Part shown: piece after piece, positions 1 through 7,524 of the stretch
Numbering within the stretch: the stretch's first letter is position 1
Layout of the letters: each line of letters opens with the position of its first letter
Assembly: GCA_023387135.1 (NCBI GenBank)
Contig: JAEWIK010000395.1
Location: 1-11,130 of the forward strand
Direction: 5' to 3'
Length of the DNA: 11,130 nt
Source of the DNA: Actinomycetes bacterium
GTDB lineage: Bacteria; Actinomycetota; Actinomycetes; Propionibacteriales; Propionibacteriaceae
Position numbers and translations under genes: made by a program
Notes under the pieces: generated by a model
The model's input: only the letters and a program-made list of their open reading frames with translations
Database searches by the model: none
What the model was told of the DNA's origin: nothing

Positions 1-1099
1 CGAGGGCGGCACCCACGAAGAGGGCTTCCGCGCGGCGCTCACCAACACGGTGAACAAGTGGGGCGAGACCTGGGGCATGATCAAGAAGCGCGAGGATCGC
101 GTCTCCGGTGACGACATCCGCGAGGGCCTCACGGCGATCGTCTCGGTGAAGCTCGCCGAACCCCAGTTCGAGGGCCAGACCAAGACCAAGCTCGGCAACA
201 CCGAGGCCCGCTCGTTCGTCCAGCGCATCGTCAACGACCTGCTGGGCGACTGGTTCGAGAAGAACCCGAGCGAGGGCAGGGACATCGTCCGCAAGTCGCA
301 GGCCGCCGCGACCGCCCGCATCGCCGCCCGCAAGGCGCGCGACCTGGCTCGTTCGCGCAAGGGCCTGCTGAACGGCGCCGGCGAGTACGGCAAGCTGGCC
401 GACTGCTCGTCCACCGAGCCCTCCGAGTGCGAGGTGTTCATCGTCGAGGGCGACTCGGCGGGTGGTTCGGCCAAGGGCGGCAGGGATCCGCGCACCCAGG
501 CGATCCTCCCGATCCGCGGCAAGATCCTGAACGTCGAGAAGGCGCGGCTGGACAAGATCCTCCAGAACAAGGAGGTGTCGGCGATCTTCAACGTGATGGG
601 CACCGGCGTCCAGGACGATTTCGACATCGACAAGCTGCGCTACCACAAGATCGTGCTCATGGCCGATGCCGACGTCGACGGCGCGCACATCCGCACGCTG
701 CTGCTGACGCTGCTGTTCAGGTTCATGAAGCCGCTGATCCACGGCGGGTACGTCTACCTCGCCCAGCCGCCGCTGTTCAGGTTGCGGTGGACGAACGCGC
801 CGCACGAGCTCGCCTACAACGACGCCGAGCGCGATTCGTTGCGCGACAAGGGGTTCCAGGCAGGCAAGAAGCTGCCGAAGGAGAACCCGATCCAGCGCTA
901 CAAGGGTCTGGGTGAGATGAACGCCGAGGACCTGTGGGACACCACGATGGACCCTGACAAGCGCACGCTGCTGCAGGTCACCATCGAGGACGCGGCGGCC
1001 GCCGACGAGATGTTCTCGGTCCTGATGGGGGAGGACGTCGAGCAGCGCCGCACCTTCATCCAGCGCAACGCGAAGGACGTCCGGTTCCTTGATGTCTAG
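1..1099 (+). CDS. gyrB: DNA gyrase subunit B, C-terminal part (5' end outside window)
   Basis: This is the ATPase subunit of DNA gyrase, the type IIA topoisomerase that introduces negative supercoils as a GyrA2GyrB2 complex. Reading starts in frame at base 2 ([13 protein letters not shown], the end of the transducer domain), leaving 365 residues before the TAG at 1097-1099. The ATP-binding GHKL domain lies upstream of the window. The TOPRIM domain is complete: EGDSAGG at fragment residues 149-155 supplies the acidic metal ligand, followed by [15 protein letters not shown] and [11 protein letters not shown] from residue 222 with the Asp pair. The C-terminal [10 protein letters not shown] element begins near residue 298, and the protein ends in the usual way with [11 protein letters not shown]. 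There is no intein in the visible part and no frameshift. gyrA follows after 71 nt on the same strand, so the two are probably co-transcribed. EGDSAGG and [10 protein letters not shown] are also found in ParE, but adjacency to gyrA and the DUF3566/tRNA-Ile context favours GyrB. Confidence 0.98.
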   Translation, partial: EGGTHEEGFRAALTNTVNKWGETWGMIKKREDRVSGDDIREGLTAIVSVKLAEPQFEGQTKTKLGNTEARSFVQRIVNDLLGDWFEKNPSEGRDIVRKSQAAATARIAARKARDLARSRKGLLNGAGEYGKLADCSSTEPSECEVFIVEGDSAGGSAKGGRDPRTQAILPIRGKILNVEKARLDKILQNKEVSAIFNVMGTGVQDDFDIDKLRYHKIVLMADADVDGAHIRTLLLTLLFRFMKPLIHGGYVYLAQPPLFRLRWTNAPHELAYNDAERDSLRDKGFQAGKKLPKENPIQRYKGLGEMNAEDLWDTTMDPDKRTLLQVTIEDAAAADEMFSVLMGEDVEQRRTFIQRNAKDVRFLDV

Positions 1100-1156
1100 C
1101 AGCGTCCCGGCCCGCAACGGTGGGCAGCAGGCATTCGTGAGTGGTCGTGATGTGAT

Positions 1157-1162
1157 GAGGAG
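1157..1162 (+). promoter_or_regulatory. Ribosome binding site of gyrA
   Basis: GAGGAG lies 8 nt upstream of the ATG at 1171 and fixes the gyrA start. The 71-nt gyrB-gyrA spacer otherwise shows no clear promoter or hairpin, which fits a bicistronic gyrBA message. Confidence 0.7.
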
Positions 1163-1170
1163 CTTGAGAG

Positions 1171-3849
1171 ATGAGTGACACTCCGATCGACGGGCCGGAG
1201 AACGGCGACGTCGAGGTGGTCGAGGACAACACCGAGCTCGCCCCCACCGTCGGCAGGACGGAGGAGATCGACCTGCAGGTCGAGATCCAGCGGTCCTACC
1301 TCGACTATGCGATGAGCGTGATCGTCGGTCGCGCGTTGCCGGACGTGAGGGACGGCCTCAAGCCCGTCCACCGTCGTGTCATCTACGCGATGTACGACCG
1401 CGGCTACCGTCCCGATCGCGGCTGGAACAAGTGCTCGCGCATCGTCGGCGACGTGATGGGCCTGTACCACCCGCACGGCGACTCGGCGATCTACGACACC
1501 CTCGTCAGGCTCGCCCAGCAGTGGGTGATGCGGGCGCCACTGGTCGCCGGCCAGGGCAACTTCGGTTCGCCGGGCAACGACCCGGCCGCCGCCATGCGGT
1601 ACACCGAGTGCCGGATGGCGCCGCTCGCCATGGAGATGGTGCGCGACATCGGCGAGGACACCGTCGACTTCAAGCCGAACTACGACAACAAGGAACTGGA
1701 GCCGACCGTCCTGCCGGCGAGGTTCCCGAACCTGCTGGTCAACGGCTCGACGGGCATCGCCGTCGGCATGGCGACGAACATCCCGACGCACAACCTGCGC
1801 GAGGTCGCCGACGCCGTCCAGTGGTACCTCGAGCACCCCCTGGCCACGAAGGACGAGCTGCTCGAAGCCGCCATGGAGCGGATCAAGGGCCCCGACTTCC
1901 CCAACGGCGCGCTGATCGTCGGCCGCAAGGGCATCGAGGACGCGTACCGCACGGGCCGCGGCTCGGTCATCATGCGGGCGGTCATCAACATCGAGGAGGA
2001 CAAGGCCGGGCGCACCAACCTGGTGGTCACCGAGCTTCCCTACATGTGCAACCCCGACAACCTCGCGATGAAGATCGCCGAGCTGGTGAAGTCGGGCAAG
2101 CTCACGGGCATCGCCGACATCCGCGACGACTCGTCGGGCCGTACCGGCCAGCGGCTGGTCATCGTGCTGAAGCGTGACGCGCAGCCGCGCGTGGTGATGA
2201 ACAACCTGTACAAGCACACGCAGCTGCAGGACACCTTCGGCTGCAACATGCTGGCCCTGGTGGACGACGTCCCGCGGACGCTGCGGCTCGACCAGTTCAT
2301 CAGCCACTGGGTGAAGCACCAGCTGCAGGTCATCGAGCGGCGGACGAAGTACCGCCTCGACCAGGCGGAGAAGCGCGCCCACCTCGACCGCGGCCTCGTG
2401 AAGGCGCTGGACAGGCTGGACGACGTGCTGGCGCTCATCAGGGCGTCGAGGACCGCCGAGGCGGCGCTGCAGGGCCTGAAGGACCTGCTCGCCATCGACG
2501 ACGACCAGGCGCGCTACATCCTCGACACCCAGCTTCGCCGGCTGGCGGCGATGGAGATCCAGACGATCATCGACCGGCTGGCCGAGATCGAGGCGCTCAT
2601 CACCGACCTGAAGGACATCCTCGCCAAGCCGGAGCGGCAGCGGTCGATCATCGCCTCCGAGCTGGCCGAGATCGTCGAGAAGTACGGCGACGAGCGCAGG
2701 ACCCGCATCATCGCGGCGGACGGCGACATGTCGGACGAGGACTTCATCCCCGACGACGACATGATCGTCACGATCACGCACGGCGGCTACGCCAAGCGCA
2801 CGGCCTCGACCCTCTACCGGACGCAGAAGCGCGGCGGCAAGGGCGTCAGGGGCGCCTCGCTGCGGGCCGATGACGAGGTCGAGCACCTGTTCGCCACGAC
2901 GAACCACCACTGGATCCTGTTCTTCACCAACATGGGCAGGGTCTACCGGGCGAAGGTGTGGCAGCTTCCCGAGGCCGGGCGCGACGCCCGCGGCGGCCAC
3001 GTCGCAGGCCTGCTCTCGTTCCTGCCTGACGAGCGGATCGCCCAGGTGATGACGCTCCGCAGCTACCAGGACGAGCCGTACCTGCTGTTGGCGACGAAGA
3101 ACGGCCTGGTGAAGAAGACCGAGCTGGGTTCGTACGACTCGCCGCGCCAGGCGGGAGTCATCGCGATCAACTTCCGTGAGGCGGACGACGAGCTGATCGG
3201 CGCCGCGCTCTGCAGCGCGGCCGACGACGTGCTGCTGGTGTCCCGCAAGGGCCAGGCGATCAGGTTCGCGGCCGACGACGAGCAGTTGCGTCCGATGGGA
3301 CGGGCGACGTCGGGTGTCACAGGCATGAAGTTCAGGAAGGGCGACGCGCTGCTGAGCATGTCGATCATCGGCGCCGACATGCCGGAGGACGACAGGTTCG
3401 TGTTCACCGTCACCGACGGCGGTTTCGCCAAGCGGACGGCGGTCTCCGAGTACCGGCAGCAGGGCCGCGGCGGCCTCGGCATCAAGGCCATGAAGCTGAA
3501 CGAGGACCGCGGGTCGCTCGTCGGCGGGCTGGTGGTGTCCGAGTACGACCGGGTCATCGCGATCAAGAGCAGCGGCCAGATCATCAGGTCCGCCGTCTCG
3601 GAGGTGCCGAGCAAGGGCCGCGACACCATGGGCGTGAAGTTCGTGGGTGTCGCCGAGGACGACGCGGTGGCGGTGATCGCGCTCAACCCGGAGACGAACG
3701 GGGACGAGGCGGCGAACGGGACCCCCGACGTGCCCGGCGTGGCAAATGAGGCCTTCGATGGCCCGGCCGTGACATCAACAGGTACCGTTGAGCCTACGGA
3801 CGCTGGGCCGGAGACGTCTGTCCCGGTTGAGGAGGAAGACGGTGACTGA
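1171..3849 (+). CDS. gyrA: DNA gyrase subunit A
   Basis: Breakage-reunion subunit of DNA gyrase, 892 aa, slightly longer than typical because of tails at both ends. The start is the ATG at 1171 behind GAGGAG. The first ~30 residues are an acidic, probably disordered leader. The core begins near residue 33 ([20 protein letters not shown]). The catalytic tyrosine is Tyr144 in AAMRYTE. The quinolone-resistance region reads [12 protein letters not shown] (residues 100-111), with Ser105 and Asp109 at the places of E. coli Ser83 and Asp87, so the common resistance substitutions are absent. The GyrA box QKRGGKG at residues 552-558 in the C-terminal beta-pinwheel separates gyrase from ParC. No intein interrupts the Tyr144 region, where some mycobacteria carry one. 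The last ~55 residues are a low-complexity acidic tail (ending PVEEEDGD) with less GC-biased codons than the core. The stop at 3847-3849 overlaps the next gene. Confidence 0.99.
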   Translation: MSDTPIDGPENGDVEVVEDNTELAPTVGRTEEIDLQVEIQRSYLDYAMSVIVGRALPDVRDGLKPVHRRVIYAMYDRGYRPDRGWNKCSRIVGDVMGLYHPHGDSAIYDTLVRLAQQWVMRAPLVAGQGNFGSPGNDPAAAMRYTECRMAPLAMEMVRDIGEDTVDFKPNYDNKELEPTVLPARFPNLLVNGSTGIAVGMATNIPTHNLREVADAVQWYLEHPLATKDELLEAAMERIKGPDFPNGALIVGRKGIEDAYRTGRGSVIMRAVINIEEDKAGRTNLVVTELPYMCNPDNLAMKIAELVKSGKLTGIADIRDDSSGRTGQRLVIVLKRDAQPRVVMNNLYKHTQLQDTFGCNMLALVDDVPRTLRLDQFISHWVKHQLQVIERRTKYRLDQAEKRAHLDRGLVKALDRLDDVLALIRASRTAEAALQGLKDLLAIDDDQARYILDTQLRRLAAMEIQTIIDRLAEIEALITDLKDILAKPERQRSIIASELAEIVEKYGDERRTRIIAADGDMSDEDFIPDDDMIVTITHGGYAKRTASTLYRTQKRGGKGVRGASLRADDEVEHLFATTNHHWILFFTNMGRVYRAKVWQLPEAGRDARGGHVAGLLSFLPDERIAQVMTLRSYQDEPYLLLATKNGLVKKTELGSYDSPRQAGVIAINFREADDELIGAALCSAADDVLLVSRKGQAIRFAADDEQLRPMGRATSGVTGMKFRKGDALLSMSIIGADMPEDDRFVFTVTDGGFAKRTAVSEYRQQGRGGLGIKAMKLNEDRGSLVGGLVVSEYDRVIAIKSSGQIIRSAVSEVPSKGRDTMGVKFVGVAEDDAVAVIALNPETNGDEAANGTPDVPGVANEAFDGPAVTSTGTVEPTDAGPETSVPVEEEDGD
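3830..3835 (+). promoter_or_regulatory. Ribosome binding site deciding the DUF3566 gene start
   Basis: AGGAGG inside the last codons of gyrA sits 6 nt before the GTG at 3842. It supports that GTG over the in-frame TTG at 3788, which has no Shine-Dalgarno sequence and would add an Arg-rich segment encoded entirely inside gyrA. Confidence 0.75.
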
Positions 3850-4483
3850 CAAGCCAACCATCACGAGCACCCCACCGGAGGTCGACGAAACCCGTCCCTG
3901 GCGGGTGGAGGGTGGCCCCGGCGGTGCGGATGAGCGAGGCCTCGACGACACCGTCGTGCGGCTCGACCCGATCCCGGCCAACGGTGCTCCCGCACCCGTG
4001 ACGCCGCGACCGGTGTTCGCTCCCGGGCCCGACTACCAGGCCGACGACCAGTCGCGTCCGTCGATCATCGTGAAGCCGGTGCCGGAGCCGAAGGGCAAGA
4101 AGGCGATCCGGCGCACGCGGAAGGCGAGGCTGCGGATCGCGCGGCTCGACCCGTGGTCGGTGATGAAGACGACGTTCCTGTTCTCGATCGCCTTCGGGAT
4201 CATGTTCTGGGTCGCCACCTACCTGCTGTGGTCGATCGTGGAGTCCTCGGGCCTCTTCAACGCGGTGAACGAGCTGGTGATCGACCTGATCGCCAACCCG
4301 AATGACACCACGCCGTGGCGGATCGAGGACTACATCAGCACCAACCGCGTGCTGGGCATCTCCGCGCTGATCGCCGTCATCAACGTCGTGATCATCACGG
4401 CGCTGGGCACGATCTTCGCTTTCCTGTACAACCTCTCGGCGAACGTGCTCGGCGGCCTGGAAGTCACCCTCGCCGAGGACTGA
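3842..4483 (+). CDS. DUF3566 family two-TM membrane protein
   Basis: A 213-aa protein of the DUF3566 family, found next to gyrA in many Actinobacteria (Rv0007-like). Its molecular function is unknown. Residues 1 to about 85 are rich in Pro, Arg and Gly and probably disordered and cytoplasmic. A basic stretch ([16 protein letters not shown]) precedes the domain, which opens with the family-like [15 protein letters not shown]1 covers about residues 110-133 ([19 protein letters not shown]) and TM2 about 171-197 ([20 protein letters not shown]), joined by a loop of about 40 residues. The basic segment before TM1 and two TMs predict both termini inside. The start is GTG at 3842 with AGGAGG 6 nt upstream. 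It overlaps the gyrA stop by 8 nt (GTGACTGA), so translation is probably coupled to gyrA. A role at the membrane or divisome has been proposed from genome context for such neighbours, but nothing in the sequence proves it. Confidence 0.9.
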   Translation: MTDKPTITSTPPEVDETRPWRVEGGPGGADERGLDDTVVRLDPIPANGAPAPVTPRPVFAPGPDYQADDQSRPSIIVKPVPEPKGKKAIRRTRKARLRIARLDPWSVMKTTFLFSIAFGIMFWVATYLLWSIVESSGLFNAVNELVIDLIANPNDTTPWRIEDYISTNRVLGISALIAVINVVIITALGTIFAFLYNLSANVLGGLEVTLAED

Positions 4484-4503
4484 CGGCCGCAGCAGCGCAC
4501 GAC

Positions 4504-4562
4504 CCGGCGGGTCCCGGAAGGCTTTCCGCACCGCGCCCGCCGGTCACCGTCGCAACCGGTGA
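4504..4562 (+). terminator. Candidate terminator hairpins after the gyrBA-DUF3566 operon
   Basis: Twenty bases after the DUF3566 stop is a perfect 8-bp inverted repeat, CCGGCGGG (4504-4511) with CCCGCCGG (4536-4543). It encloses a second hairpin, CGGAA (4515-4519) with TTCCG (4524-4528). A further 6-bp hairpin, TCACCG (4544-4549) with CGGTGA (4557-4562), is followed by TTT only. There is no long T tract, as is common in high-GC actinobacteria. The position between an operon and a separately promoted tRNA makes termination or mRNA 3'-end protection likely, but unproven. Confidence 0.4.
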
Positions 4563-4563
4563 T

Positions 4564-4593
4564 TTGAGGTAGTACGGCCAGCGGCTGTAACGT
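4564..4593 (+). promoter_or_regulatory. Candidate sigma-70-type promoter of tRNA-Ile
   Basis: TTGAGG (4564-4569) and TAACGT (4588-4593, fitting the actinobacterial TAnnnT -10 form) are separated by 18 nt. Transcription would begin near 4600 and leave a 5' leader of about 18 nt before the mature tRNA end at 4618, a normal distance for RNase P processing. The -35 box abuts the last candidate terminator hairpin. This is inference from motif and position. Confidence 0.45.
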
Positions 4594-4617
4594 TCTCCTT
4601 CGGTGCACAGCACCAGC

Positions 4618-4691
4618 GGGCCTATAGCTCAGTCGGTTAGAGCGCCGCCCTGATAAGGCGGAGGTCAGTGGTTCAAGTCCACTTAGGCCCA
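4618..4691 (+). tRNA. ileT: tRNA-Ile (GAT anticodon)
   Basis: A complete 74-nt cloverleaf. The acceptor stem pairs GGGCCTA (4618-4624) with TAGGCCC (4684-4690), with discriminator A at 4691. The D stem pairs GCTC with GAGC, with an AGTCGGTTA loop. The anticodon stem pairs CCGCC (4645-4649) with GGCGG (4657-4661) around loop CTGATAA, giving anticodon GAT at 4652-4654. The T arm carries GTTCAAGTC. The 3' CCA is not encoded (CCC follows the discriminator), so it must be added by a nucleotidyltransferase. The position downstream of gyrA and a DUF3566 gene matches actinobacterial ileT. The tRNA-Ala that follows ileT in M. tuberculosis is absent here. Confidence 0.97.
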
Positions 4692-4754
4692 CCCTCACTC
4701 TTCCCACTTCCTGCTGCGCGACCTCTCGCTGGTGGCGAGTGTCCTACGGAGCGG

Positions 4755-4760
4755 TAGGTT
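4755..4760 (+). promoter_or_regulatory. Possible -10 element upstream of fadD
   Basis: TAGGTT fits TAnnnT and would place a transcription start about 27 nt before the ATG at 4794. No good -35 hexamer lies 16-18 nt upstream, so support is weak. The rest of the 102-nt tRNA-fadD spacer holds only a short hairpin, CTCGC (4725-4729) with GCGAG (4735-4739), which could mark the end of the tRNA transcript. Confidence 0.25.
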
Positions 4761-4783
4761 GGCGGCACGCAGCCTGTGACGCC

Positions 4784-4789
4784 GGAGGA
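4784..4789 (+). promoter_or_regulatory. Ribosome binding site deciding the fadD start
   Basis: GGAGGA lies 4 nt before the ATG at 4794. It falls inside the reading frame if the upstream GTG at 4776 were used, which argues for the ATG. Confidence 0.65.
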
Positions 4790-4793
4790 CATC

Positions 4794-6653
4794 ATGCAAC
4801 CGACCCTGCTCTCGCTCTTCGATGACGCTGCCAGCCGGCATGGGGATCGCGTCGCCACACGCATCGGCGGCGACGCCGGCTGGGTGACGATGACCTACTC
4901 CGAACTCGACGCGCGCGCCCGCGGGTTGGCGGCGCTGCTGGTCGACCTCGGGGTGCAGCCGGGCGACAGGGTGGCCATCTTCTCCACGAACCGTCCCGAA
5001 TGGACGATCGGCGACCTGGCGTGCCTCAACGCCGCCGCGATCTCGGTGCCCGTGTACGCGACGAGCGTCGCGCCGCAGGTGAAGCACGTCCTCGCGGACT
5101 CGGGAAGCTCGATCGTCCTGGTGGCGGGGGAGCGTGAGCTGGGCATCGTCCAGGAGGTGTGGGACGACCTGCCGGAACTCCGGGCGGCGCTGGTCTTCGA
5201 CGACGTCGACAGCGCCGACGAGCGCGTCGGCAGGATCGGCGACGGCTCGGACGAGGGCAGGACCGAGCTCGAGCGCAGGCGGGCCGCCACGAGCGCGGAC
5301 GACGTGGTGTCGCTCGTCTACACCTCCGGCACGACGGGCGACCCGAAGGGCGCCATGCTCACCGGGCGCGGGTTCGTCCACCAGGTGCAGGTGCTGGGCG
5401 AGTTCTTCGACATCACCCCCGACGACCACTCGCTGTGCTTCCTGCCGCTCAGCCACGCCCTCGAACGCGCGTGGACGTACGTTGTGCTGGCGAACGGCTG
5501 CATGAACACCTACGTGCCCGACCCGCGCGCGGTGGCGAAAGCCCTCGTCGACGCGCGGCCGACCCTCCTGGTGAGCGTGCCGCGGCTGTACGAGAAGGTG
5601 TACGCCGGCGCGCACGAGAAGGTGGCGGGCTCGAAGGCCAAGCAGCGCATCTTCGCGTGGGCGCTCATGGTCGGCGCTCGCAACCAGCGCGCGTACCGCA
5701 AGGGGCGGCGTCCTTCGGCGTTCTGGGCGGCCCAGTTGCGGCTGGCCGACAAGCTGGTCCTCGGCGCGGTGCGGGACGCGCTCGGCGGCCCGAAGACGGT
5801 CATGGCGTGCGGCGGCGCCCCGCTGCGCCGCGAGATCGAGGAGTTCCTGTCGTCCTGCGGCCTGCTGGTGGCCCAGGGGTACGGCCTCACCGAGACCTCT
5901 CCGCTGGTGAGCTTCCCGTCGCCCGACGCCTTCAAGTTCGGCACGGTCGGCAAGGTCATGCCGGGCGGCGAGGTGAAGATCGCCGAGGGCGGCGAGATCT
6001 GTTACCGCGGCCCGAACCTCATGCTGGGTTACTGGAACCGTCCCGACGCCACCGAGCAGGTCATCAGGGACGGCTGGCTGCACACCGGCGACGTCGGCTA
6101 TCTCGACACCGACGGCTACCTGGTGATCACCGACCGCATCAAGGACCTCATCATCACCAGCACCGGCAAGAACATCGCGCCGGCGCCGATCGAGGGCATG
6201 GTGGCCGCCGATCCGCTGGTCGAGTACGCGGTGCTGCTGGGCGACAACCGTCCCTACCTGACGCTGCTGGTGTCGCCGTCCCTGCCCGACCTGGAGGCCC
6301 TCGGACGGCAGTTGCACCTGAGTTGGGAGCGGAACGAGGACCTCGTCGGCAACCCGCAGATCATCGAGGAGGTCAAGCGCAGGGTGCAGGGGCTCACCGG
6401 CGCGCTGGCCAACCACGAGCGCATCAAGGACCTGCGCGTGCTGCTGGAGGGGTTCACCCAGGAGAACGGCCTACTCACCCCCACGTTGAAGGTGAAGCGC
6501 GCGGAGGTCGAGAAGCGCTTCGGCCACCTCGTGGAGGAGATGTACTCGACGATCCGCTCGTCCCTGCCGTCCCACGGCTCCGACAAGGCGACGCAGGACG
6601 CAGGGTCGTCCGCCGGCGCCCGGTCTGACGCCGGACGCCCCGACGGCAAGTAG
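4794..6653 (+). CDS. Long-chain fatty-acid-CoA ligase (AMP-forming, FadD15/FACS type)
   Basis: A 619-aa adenylate-forming enzyme that activates fatty acids: fatty acid + ATP + CoA gives acyl-CoA + AMP + PPi, feeding beta-oxidation or lipid synthesis. The protein is expected to be cytosolic or membrane-associated. The ATP-binding P-loop is YTSGTTGDPKG at residues 176-186. QGYGLTE (361-367) is the adenine-binding motif. WLHTGD (428-433) ends with the ribose-binding Asp433. DRIKD (447-451) is the hinge, and TPTLKVKR (562-569) carries the probable A10 catalytic lysine, Lys566. Length and motif spacing match the long-chain FACS/bubblegum-like branch (FadD15-like in mycobacteria), not short-chain acetyl-CoA synthetases. 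The last ~25 residues are a low-complexity Ser/Ala/Gly/Asp tail. The ATG start at 4794 is preferred over GTG 4776 because of the Shine-Dalgarno position. It is a single-gene unit converging on the RDD gene, 10 nt away. Chain-length preference cannot be read from the sequence. Confidence 0.95.
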   Translation: MQPTLLSLFDDAASRHGDRVATRIGGDAGWVTMTYSELDARARGLAALLVDLGVQPGDRVAIFSTNRPEWTIGDLACLNAAAISVPVYATSVAPQVKHVLADSGSSIVLVAGERELGIVQEVWDDLPELRAALVFDDVDSADERVGRIGDGSDEGRTELERRRAATSADDVVSLVYTSGTTGDPKGAMLTGRGFVHQVQVLGEFFDITPDDHSLCFLPLSHALERAWTYVVLANGCMNTYVPDPRAVAKALVDARPTLLVSVPRLYEKVYAGAHEKVAGSKAKQRIFAWALMVGARNQRAYRKGRRPSAFWAAQLRLADKLVLGAVRDALGGPKTVMACGGAPLRREIEEFLSSCGLLVAQGYGLTETSPLVSFPSPDAFKFGTVGKVMPGGEVKIAEGGEICYRGPNLMLGYWNRPDATEQVIRDGWLHTGDVGYLDTDGYLVITDRIKDLIITSTGKNIAPAPIEGMVAADPLVEYAVLLGDNRPYLTLLVSPSLPDLEALGRQLHLSWERNEDLVGNPQIIEEVKRRVQGLTGALANHERIKDLRVLLEGFTQENGLLTPTLKVKRAEVEKRFGHLVEEMYSTIRSSLPSHGSDKATQDAGSSAGARSDAGRPDGK

Positions 6654-6655
6654 CT

Positions 6656-6681
6656 CCCGACCCTCAGCTCTCGGGGTCGGG
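6656..6681. terminator. Bidirectional hairpin between convergent fadD and RDD genes
   Basis: CCCGACCC (6656-6663) pairs perfectly with GGGTCGGG (6674-6681) across a 10-nt loop that contains the RDD stop codon (6664-6666). It begins 3 nt after the fadD stop and its right arm lies in the last RDD codons. No T tract is present on either strand. The position at a convergent junction suggests a shared terminator or 3'-end stabiliser. Confidence 0.5.
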
Positions 6682-7488
6682 GACGGCGAACGGCAGCCTG
6701 TCGATCTCGGCGAGCTGCTTCTCGACGCGCGGACGGGAGCGGTCGGCGGCGCGCTGCTCGCGCAGCCGGCGCTCGAACAGCACCGCCATGAGGAACGCTT
6801 CGGGGTGCGTCTGCGGCGGCGGTGAGGGAGCGACGTACTGCTCGACCTGGGCCGCCAGGCGCAGCCCGAGGCGCTGCCTGACCGGCGGCGGGAACTGCTG
6901 GGCGCGGGCGAGGAACTGGCGGGCCCGCAGGGCGAGGGTGTCGGGCAGTGGACGGATGTCTGTCAGCTGCGCCCAGCCTCCGAGGGCCTGCGGCATGAAC
7001 AGCGGCGCCGACACCACCGGCGCCGCGCGCAGCCGGGCGACGTACGTCCCGGCGAGGAAGTCGCCGACGCGCTTGCCGCGGTCGTTGAGCATGGAGACGA
7101 CGAACGCGAGCCCGCCGAACAGCATCCACAGTTCGAAGAACCCGACGAGGGCGCGCACCGACGTGTGCCGCAGCCGCACCGGCCCGCCGTCGTCGGTGAT
7201 CACCTGGAGGCCGAAGGCGAGCTTGCCGAGCGACCGTCCCCTCGTGGCCGTCTCGACGATCATGGGCGTCCCGATGAAGACGAGCACGATGACGGCGATG
7301 ATCGTGGCCATCGCCGAGGCGAAGTCGAACCGCTCGGCACCCAGCCAGGCGAGGAACCAGCCGAGCGCCACCAGCAGCACCGCCGTCAGCAGCGCGTCGA
7401 TCAGCCAGGCGCCCGCGCGGGCTATGACGGAGGCGGCAGGGACCTGCAGCGACACCCCCTCGCCGGTGAGGATCTCGTCGCTGGACAC
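6664..7488 (-). CDS. RDD family membrane protein
   Basis: A 274-aa integral membrane protein with an N-terminal RDD domain (about residues 15-155). Features are an Arg and Asp in the first TM region (Arg24 and Asp31 in ARAGAWLIDALL), TM1 at about 26-48, TM2 at about 58-78, the GRSLGKLAFGLQV motif at 84-96, a third hydrophobic segment at about 112-134, and the second conserved Asp in RVGDFLAGTYV (Asp143). The C-terminal ~115 residues are a soluble, Pro- and Arg-rich extension with a PPPQTHPEAFL stretch (223-233). The RDD family lacks a general function; some members are linked to ion or osmotic homeostasis. The start is GTG at 7488: an in-frame TAG lies 12 nt upstream, and no Shine-Dalgarno is evident, but a TAGGCT -10 box is 6 nt away, suggesting a leaderless message. 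It is divergent from the spoIIM-like gene, which fits the conserved RDD/SpoIIM/DUF58/MoxR neighbourhood. Confidence 0.9.
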   Translation of the reverse strand: MSSDEILTGEGVSLQVPAASVIARAGAWLIDALLTAVLLVALGWFLAWLGAERFDFASAMATIIAVIVLVFIGTPMIVETATRGRSLGKLAFGLQVITDDGGPVRLRHTSVRALVGFFELWMLFGGLAFVVSMLNDRGKRVGDFLAGTYVARLRAAPVVSAPLFMPQALGGWAQLTDIRPLPDTLALRARQFLARAQQFPPPVRQRLGLRLAAQVEQYVAPSPPPQTHPEAFLMAVLFERRLREQRAADRSRPRVEKQLAEIDRLPFAVPDPES

Positions 7489-7494
7489 GGATCG

Positions 7495-7524
7495 AGCCTA
7501 CGGGTTCAGTAGGGTGCAGGTCAT
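7495..7524 (-). promoter_or_regulatory. Candidate leaderless promoter of the RDD gene
   Basis: On the minus strand, TAGGCT (7500 down to 7495) fits TAnnnT and is followed by 6 nt and then the GTG at 7488, which would make the start codon the transcription start. ATGACC (7524-7519), with four of six matches to TTGACA, lies 18 nt upstream of the -10. This explains the absence of a Shine-Dalgarno sequence. Confidence 0.45.
7510..7515 (+). promoter_or_regulatory. Candidate -10 element for a leaderless spoIIM-like gene
   Basis: TAGGGT fits TAnnnT and is followed by 7 nt and then ATG at 7523, the spacing expected if transcription begins at the start codon. TGGACA (7482-7487, five of six to TTGACA) is upstream, but its 22-nt spacing to this -10 is too long, so the -35 is unclear. 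Confidence 0.4.

Noticed and set aside
1590..1620. Intein at the GyrA catalytic tyrosine site
   Set aside because: [12 protein letters not shown] is continuous; no insertion.
1096..3000. Long antisense open frame opposite gyrA (634 codons)
   Set aside because: It is the mirror of a GC-rich, codon-biased gene; its product is a low-complexity run of Arg, Val, Asp and Leu with no recognisable domain.
3788..3841. TTG start giving DUF3566 protein 18 extra Arg-rich residues
   Set aside because: No Shine-Dalgarno before the TTG, whereas AGGAGG is ideally placed before the GTG at 3842.
4618..4691. tRNA-Ile as an integration attachment site for a mobile element
   Set aside because: No integrase, no repeated tRNA 3' end elsewhere in the window, and the flanking genes are housekeeping type.
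4695..6416. Long antisense open frame opposite fadD
   Set aside because: Same GC-rich shadow effect, no motif, while the + strand frame carries every adenylate-forming enzyme motif.
6788..7522. Upstream extension of the SpoIIM reading frame (576 codons in total)
   Set aside because: The extra N-terminus is read through the antisense strand of the RDD gene and looks random; homology-like sequence begins at MDIDVFAATH (7523).
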